The notes under the pieces were generated by a model that was not told the origin of the DNA, did not search any database, and saw only the letters and a program-made list of their open reading frames with translations. From positions 1,240,001-1,304,000 of the forward strand of contig NZ_JAVXZZ010000001.1 in NCBI RefSeq assembly GCF_032337135.1: a stretch of DNA of 64,000 nt. The letters are read 5' to 3'. Both the position numbers and the translations under genes were made by a program. Below are positions 59,835 to 64,000 of the stretch, piece after piece. The stretch is from Allorhodoferax sp032337135. Its GTDB lineage: Bacteria > Pseudomonadota > Gammaproteobacteria > Burkholderiales > Burkholderiaceae_C. How positions within the stretch are numbered: the stretch's first letter is position 1; every line of letters begins with the position of its first letter.

Positions 59835-59840
59835 TACCAT
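59835..59840 (+). promoter_or_regulatory. -10 box TACCAT, 6 nt before the start codon
   Basis: TACCAT-N6-ATG in front of the gene at 59847; no ribosome site. Member of the leaderless class. Confidence 0.35.
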
Positions 59841-59846
59841 CGGACC

Positions 59847-60227
59847 ATGCAAACCCTGTGGTTCGGACTGCTCAGCTGCCTGTGCATGGCCTGCACCGAA
59901 ATGCTCAACGGTATCTTCCGCATGCGCTATCTGGTGCGTTGGGTGGGCAAGCCACGGGCACAGGTGCTCAGCGTAGGTACCGGTCTGCTGTTGGCAACCG
60001 CCGTTTGTGCCTATTTCTCACCGTATTGGGGCGTGCACACCCCTGCAGGGCTCACCGCGTTGGGCATGGCGTTCTCCGTGTTCATGGCCGCTTTTGACGT
60101 GGCGGTCGGCCGCTGGCTCATGCGCCGCACGTGGCAGCAGATCGCCACCGATTTCGACCCGCGCAGCGGCAACTACCTCAGTGTGGGGCTGGTGCTGCTC
60201 AGTGGGGTGCCGTACCTGGTCGGGTAG
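59847..60227 (+). CDS. Small membrane protein of unknown function
   Basis: A 126-residue protein with about three hydrophobic segments (5-20, 42-60 and 68-88) and a cytoplasmic amphipathic tail (RRTWQQIATDFDPRSGNYL). I do not recognise a family. It lies alone between the divergent GGDEF/EAL gene and the convergent TetR gene, so it has no operon partner. Its MQTLWFGLLSCLCMACTEMLNG N-terminus could be a signal anchor, and C12 and C16 could be exposed to the periplasm. Confidence 0.6.
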   Translation: MQTLWFGLLSCLCMACTEMLNGIFRMRYLVRWVGKPRAQVLSVGTGLLLATAVCAYFSPYWGVHTPAGLTALGMAFSVFMAAFDVAVGRWLMRRTWQQIATDFDPRSGNYLSVGLVLLSGVPYLVG

Positions 60228-60251
60228 CGGTGCTGATTCCCCGTGGCTCGG

Positions 60252-60869
60252 TCAGCGCGAGCGCAGGCCGTCGAAACAGGTGCCCATCACCATGGCGATG
60301 ATCTCGTCGTCACTGTGCAGTTCCGTCATCTTCAGGAACTCCAGCACCGGGTCGCAGGCGCGGGCATACAGGGTGTAGAGCACGGCGATGGCGGGCAGTG
60401 CCGGGTTGATGGCGCCTTGCGCCTGTGCTTCCTCGATCCAGCCACCGAGCACGTCGCTCACTTCCATCAGGCCGTCCATGTAGCCCTTGTGGGCCATGAG
60501 CGCGGCACGCAGCGTCGAGTTCTGGCTCGGCAGTGTGGGCATGTTGCCCGCCAGCTTGAGGCGCATGGTCCACTCCACGGTGGCGCGCAGCTTGTCGAGA
60601 GGGGCGTTGTCGGCTGGCAGCGCGGCCAAAAAGGCCTGGGCCTGGGCCATCAGGTGCGCCATGGCGGCGGCGGCCAGGTCTTCCTTGCTGGGGAAATGCT
60701 TGTACAGGCTGGCCTTGGCAATACCCACGGCGGCAGCCACTTCGTCCACCGTCATGGCGTCGAAACCCTTCTCGGCCAGCAGCCGGTTCACGGCATCGAT
60801 GATGGCCTGTTCACGCGCGGCCAGCATCTGTGCCTTGAACGAAACCTTGGGGGTGTGGGCAGTAACCAT
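60252..60869 (-). CDS. TetR/AcrR family transcriptional regulator
   Basis: A 205-residue TetR-type repressor. The helix-turn-helix lies at about 38-66 (MTVDEVAAAVGIAKASLYKHFPSKEDL), with a C-terminal helical ligand domain. It is divergent from the FAD-oxidoreductase operon, with 108 bp between the starts, and the spacer carries an inverted repeat that is a good operator candidate. A perfect TATAAT lies 6 nt before its ATG and there is no ribosome site, so its mRNA is probably leaderless. The ligand may be a fatty acid or lipid product, given the operon. Confidence 0.92.
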   Translation of the reverse strand: MVTAHTPKVSFKAQMLAAREQAIIDAVNRLLAEKGFDAMTVDEVAAAVGIAKASLYKHFPSKEDLAAAAMAHLMAQAQAFLAALPADNAPLDKLRATVEWTMRLKLAGNMPTLPSQNSTLRAALMAHKGYMDGLMEVSDVLGGWIEEAQAQGAINPALPAIAVLYTLYARACDPVLEFLKMTELHSDDEIIAMVMGTCFDGLRSR

Positions 60870-60875
60870 GATGCA

Positions 60876-60903
60876 ATTATAGTCTTTCCGGTAATTTCGT
60901 GAA
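60876..60903 (-). promoter_or_regulatory. TetR gene promoter with TATAAT 6 nt before the start codon
   Basis: On the minus strand: TTCACG (60903-60898), 16 bp, TATAAT (60881-60876), then six bases and the ATG. Transcription would begin at or next to the A of the start codon. Confidence 0.6.
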
Positions 60904-60939
60904 CTGATTAGTCACAAATCATACATTAGCGACTAGTTC
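60901..60939. promoter_or_regulatory. Candidate TetR operator
   Basis: GAACT-GAT-TAGTC (60901-60913) and GACTAGTTC (60931-60939) form an imperfect inverted repeat between the divergent regulator and the lipid operon, overlapping the regulator's -35. Outside it, TTTCCGGTAATTTCG and TTTCGGTTATTTTACG form a second, direct-repeat pair. Confidence 0.45.
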
Positions 60940-60977
60940 AATACGTTTCGGTTATTTTACGAGTCTGGAGAAACCCT

Positions 60978-62351
60978 GTGGCACCCAAGGTAGCAATCAT
61001 CGGAAGCGGCATCGCCGGTTTGGGCGCAGCCCACGCCCTGCGTGGTCATGCAGACATCACCCTGCTCGAAGCCGGCCCCTACTTCGGTGGCCATACCAAC
61101 ACCGTGGACGTGCGCTTGCCGGACGTCCAGGGGCGTTCGGTGACCCACGGGGTGGACACCGGCTTTCTGGTGTTCAACGAGCGCACCTACCCGAACCTGA
61201 TCGCCTTGCTGGGCGAGCTCGGGGTGGCCAGCACCCAGTCCGACATGTCGTTCTCGGTGCAGGCCACGACGGGCGCGGCGGGCAAGCCCCTGCTATGGAG
61301 CGGCACCGACCTGAACGGCCTGTTTGCCCAGCGCAGCAACCTCTGGAGTCCACGCTTCTGGGGCATGCTGGCCGACCTGCTGCGCTTCAACGCGCTCACC
61401 ACACGCCTGGCCCGTGAAGGGTCGGATGCCCAGATGTCGCAGACGCTGGGGGCCTTCCTGGACGAACAGGGCTTCGGCCAAGCATTCCGCGAGTGGTACT
61501 TCATGCCCATGATGGCATGTATCTGGAGTTGCCCCACACGCCAGATGCTCGAGTTCCCCGTAGCCACCATGGTCCGCTTCTGCCACAACCATGGCCTGCT
61601 GCAGGTCACCAACCGCCCGCAGTGGTGGACCGTGACCGGTGGCGCCCGCCATTACGTGCAGGCGATCACCGATTCGATTGGCGACAAGCGTCTCAATGCC
61701 CCGGTGCAAGGCGTGCGCTATGACGCAACCGCTAACGACGCGCGCGGCGGTGTGTGGGTACAGACCACCCATGGCGAGGAACTCTTCGACCGTGTCGTGC
61801 TGGCCACCCACAGCGACCAGGCGCTGCGCCTGCTGCACGATGCCACGCCCGACGAGCAGCGCGTGCTCGGCGCCATCGGCTACCAGCCCAACGTGGCGGT
61901 GCTGCACACCGACACCAGCGTCATGCCCGCCGCGCGTGCCGCCTGGTCGGCCTGGAACTACGAACGCGCCCAGGACGAGCACACCGAAGACGCACGCGTT
62001 TGCCTGCACTACTGGATAAACCGCCTGCAGCCGCTGCCCTTTGCGCAGGACGTAATCGTCAGCCTCAACCCGGTGCGCGACATTGACCCGGCCAAGGTGA
62101 TCCGGCGCATCGACTACGCGCACCCCGTGTTCGACCTGGCCGCCATGGCCGCACAGCAGCAGGTACCCGCACTGCAGGGCGACCGACATCGCTACTTTGC
62201 CGGGGCCTGGATGGGCTACGGCTTTCACGAAGACGGTCTCAAGGCGGGCATGGCAGCCGCCAATGCCCTGCTGCACGACCTGGAGCGTGCCCGCCATGCG
62301 CCGGATGCGCCCAAACCTGCCGCCATGTCGGCGTTGGAGCCCGCGCTGTGA
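60978..62351 (+). CDS. FAD-dependent oxidoreductase of a lipid-modification operon
   Basis: A 457-residue flavoprotein of the amine-oxidase / NAD(P)-binding type. The dinucleotide motif GSGIAGLGAAHAL is near residues 9-21, a GVDTGFLVFNERTYPNL block is at about 57-73, and a C-terminal FAD-contact region contains GAWMGYGFHEDG. Genes of this family occur next to DUF1365 and Cfa-like genes, as here, and such clusters are linked to modified fatty acids; the exact reaction is unknown. The GTG at 60978 has GGAG 7 nt upstream. It overlaps the DUF1365 gene by 4 nt. Confidence 0.87.
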   Translation: MAPKVAIIGSGIAGLGAAHALRGHADITLLEAGPYFGGHTNTVDVRLPDVQGRSVTHGVDTGFLVFNERTYPNLIALLGELGVASTQSDMSFSVQATTGAAGKPLLWSGTDLNGLFAQRSNLWSPRFWGMLADLLRFNALTTRLAREGSDAQMSQTLGAFLDEQGFGQAFREWYFMPMMACIWSCPTRQMLEFPVATMVRFCHNHGLLQVTNRPQWWTVTGGARHYVQAITDSIGDKRLNAPVQGVRYDATANDARGGVWVQTTHGEELFDRVVLATHSDQALRLLHDATPDEQRVLGAIGYQPNVAVLHTDTSVMPAARAAWSAWNYERAQDEHTEDARVCLHYWINRLQPLPFAQDVIVSLNPVRDIDPAKVIRRIDYAHPVFDLAAMAAQQQVPALQGDRHRYFAGAWMGYGFHEDGLKAGMAAANALLHDLERARHAPDAPKPAAMSALEPAL

Positions 62352-63157
62352 CTGCGGCCTGGACGCCCGTCCCCCAGCTCGGCTTCGGCCAGGTGGTGCA
62401 CGCGCGCACGCGCCCGGCGCGGCATCAGTTCCAGTACGGAACCTACTTTCTGCTGCTGCCCATGCGCACCCACGCGCTGCCCTCCGCGGCATGGGACTGG
62501 CAGCCCAACCGCGCGGGTGCGCTGAGTTTTCGCGATGAGGACCACGGCGCTGGCGTCCCGGCAACGCAGGGCGGTGCACTGCCTTGGCTGCTGGCCTTGC
62601 TGGCCGCCCACGGCCTGCCCGACACGGGGGGGGACATCTGGCTCCAGACCTATCCGCGCGTCTGGGGCTACAGCTTCAAGCCCGTGAGCTTCTGGTACTG
62701 CTTCGACAAGGGGGCCGAAGGCGAACTGCGGGCCGTGGTGGCCGAGGTCAACAACACCTTTGGCGAGCGCCACTGCTACGTGCTGCGCGCGCCCCAGTGG
62801 GGCCAGACCGTGCAGGCTGACAAGCAGTTCCATGTGAGCCCTTTCTGCGAGGTGCAGGGCCACTACGCCTTCTGCTTCGAACGCCAGAATCAGGACGGGA
62901 AGTCCTCCCTGAGCGCACGCGTGGACTACCACGATGCGCAGGGATTGCTGCTGCACACCCGCATCACCGGCGCGCTGCAGCCGCTCAACGCAGCCGTACG
63001 CCGCAAGGCGCTGTGGGCCTACCCCCTCATGACCCTGGGCGTGGTCTGGCATATCCACCGGCAGGCCTTTGCGTTGTGGCGCAAGCGCGTGCCATTCTTC
63101 TCCAAACCCGAACCGCCGCTGCACAGCGCCACGCTGAGCCGGCCCGAAACCCCTTGA
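62348..63157 (+). CDS. DUF1365 protein
   Basis: A 269-residue DUF1365 protein. The signature blocks YPRVWGYSFKPVSFWYCFD (about 102-120) and HVSPFCEVQGHYAF are present. The conserved Trp/Tyr/His residues suggest an enzyme, but its reaction is not known. It is always found with an FAD oxidoreductase and a Cfa-like methyltransferase. The GTG start overlaps the upstream stop by 4 nt; the end lies 19 bp before cfa. Confidence 0.88.
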   Translation: MTAAWTPVPQLGFGQVVHARTRPARHQFQYGTYFLLLPMRTHALPSAAWDWQPNRAGALSFRDEDHGAGVPATQGGALPWLLALLAAHGLPDTGGDIWLQTYPRVWGYSFKPVSFWYCFDKGAEGELRAVVAEVNNTFGERHCYVLRAPQWGQTVQADKQFHVSPFCEVQGHYAFCFERQNQDGKSSLSARVDYHDAQGLLLHTRITGALQPLNAAVRRKALWAYPLMTLGVVWHIHRQAFALWRKRVPFFSKPEPPLHSATLSRPETP

Positions 63158-63176
63158 CCCCCGACAGGAGCGCACC

Positions 63177-64000
63177 ATGCCCACTGCACTGCCCCTCGCT
63201 GCCACCCCTTCCGCAGCCCTGACTCTCCCGCAGGACACCCCCTTGACCGCCCGGCGCGTGCTGCGCTTGCTGCAGCGCCTGCGGGTTGGGGTACTGACCG
63301 TGCAGCTGCCCGACGGCAGCCAGCACCGCTTTGGCCAGGCCCATGAAGACCATGCCGGCTCCGCCGTGCTCCATGCGCACCTGCATCTGCACAACTGGAA
63401 GGTGTTCTCCGCCGCGCTCAAGAGCGGCGACATTGGCTTTGCCGAGAGCTTCATCGCGGGCGACTGGAGCACGCCCGACCTGGTGGGCCTGCTGGCCCTG
63501 CTTAGCGCCAACCGCCAGGCCTTGGAGTCCGTGGTGTACGGCAACTGGCTGGGTCGGCTGGCCTACCGCATCAAGCACCTGATGCAGCGCAACAGCCGTG
63601 CCGGTAGCCGCAAGAACATCCACGCCCACTACGACCTCGGCAACGACTTCTACAGGCTCTGGCTCGACGAAACCATGAACTACTCCAGCGCCTGGTTCAA
63701 CGGCAACCCGGAGCTGCCCTTGCCCCTGGCGCAGACCGCCAAGGTGTGCCGCGCGCTGGACGAATGCGATGTGCAGATCGGCGACCGGGTGCTCGAGATC
63801 GGATGTGGCTGGGGTGCTCTGGCCGAGCAGGCCACCGTGCAGTACGCTGCCAGTGTGGTCGGCGTCACGCTCTCCACCGAGCAGCTGGCTTGGGCGAACG
63901 CCCGCCTGCGCAAGCTCGGCATCGGCACCGGCCCTGGCGCCCAGGCCGACCTGCGGCTGCAGGACTACCGCGACATCACAGATGCGCCGTTTGACGCCAT
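63177..64000 (+). CDS. Cyclopropane-fatty-acyl-phospholipid synthase family protein, 3' end outside the window
   Basis: The first 274 residues are in the window. They contain an N-terminal domain (about 20-130; WKVFSAALKSGDIGFAESFIAGDWSTPDLVGLL), then the block NIHAHYDLGNDFYRLWLDETMNYSSAWF, and the SAM-binding motif VLEIGCGWG at 205-213. These match Cfa-type methyltransferases that add a methylene or methyl group to unsaturated acyl chains. ACAGGAG lies 6 nt before the ATG. Later genes of the operon, not seen here, could tell whether the product is a cyclopropane or a methylated/furan fatty acid. Confidence 0.92.
   Translation, partial: MPTALPLAATPSAALTLPQDTPLTARRVLRLLQRLRVGVLTVQLPDGSQHRFGQAHEDHAGSAVLHAHLHLHNWKVFSAALKSGDIGFAESFIAGDWSTPDLVGLLALLSANRQALESVVYGNWLGRLAYRIKHLMQRNSRAGSRKNIHAHYDLGNDFYRLWLDETMNYSSAWFNGNPELPLPLAQTAKVCRALDECDVQIGDRVLEIGCGWGALAEQATVQYAASVVGVTLSTEQLAWANARLRKLGIGTGPGAQADLRLQDYRDITDAPFDA

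Overview
The window is 64 kb of GC-rich, gene-dense chromosome. The protein families, the gene order around dnaA and a recurring short repeat of the form GCTAT..ATAGCTGnnnACGCA point to a beta-proteobacterium of order Burkholderiales, most likely family Comamonadaceae (Acidovorax/Hydrogenophaga/Rhodoferax type). That placement is an inference from memory of these families. I see no rRNA, tRNA, insertion sequence, prophage or CRISPR array.

Layout. 1-4.8 kb: end of an alpha/beta hydrolase, an AT-rich intergenic region with DnaA boxes (a possible replication origin), minCDE and a PAS histidine kinase. 4.8-28.6 kb: mostly single housekeeping and metabolic genes on both strands (NRDE protein, two Lrp/AsnC regulators, IF-1, DAHP synthase, deoxyinosine glycosylase, RidA, a ferritin-like DUF455 protein, a J-like protein, a D-serine-dehydratase-like enzyme, a LysR/M20-peptidase pair, two diguanylate cyclases, a DUF3079-norE-norF unit, a GMC oxidoreductase, kynureninase, a ferredoxin, a DUF2145 pair). 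28.7-32.8 kb: envelope genes (DegP-type protease, BON lipoprotein, MltB transglycosylase) and ubiC. 32.8-42.4 kb: the conserved core, with gyrB, dnaN and dnaA on the minus strand and rpmH, rnpA, yidD, yidC and mnmE on the plus strand. 43-49 kb: apt, a Kef-type antiporter, and kdsD-kdsC-lptC for lipopolysaccharide supply and transport, followed by an SDR gene and a glycine-rich RNA-binding protein.

49.4-54.4 kb holds the most system-like locus. An ECF sigma factor and a zinc-finger anti-sigma candidate are divergent from a bufferin operon: a DUF2282 precursor peptide (BufA1), a DUF692/MNIO maturase (BufB) and a DUF2063 partner (BufC). This is translationally coupled to a c-di-GMP phosphodiesterase whose GGDEF domain is degenerate. 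54.4-60.2 kb carries amtB, a formate/nitrite transporter and a second large GGDEF/EAL protein. 60.2-64 kb has a TetR regulator divergent from a lipid-modification operon (FAD oxidoreductase, DUF1365, cyclopropane-fatty-acyl-phospholipid synthase) that runs off the window.

Three patterns cut across the genes. (1) About eleven copies of a ~56 bp repeat are scattered through the window, and four lie in frame inside genes (deoxyinosine glycosylase, mnmE, bufC, the formate/nitrite transporter). (2) Seven genes without a Shine-Dalgarno sequence have a TANNNT box exactly 6 nt before their ATG, as expected for leaderless mRNAs. (3) The DnaA boxes, GC cluster, trio-like tract and AT-rich tract at 0.64-0.86 kb look more like an origin than the dnaA-rpmH spacer does, although a crude hand-sampled GC skew mildly favours the dnaA region.
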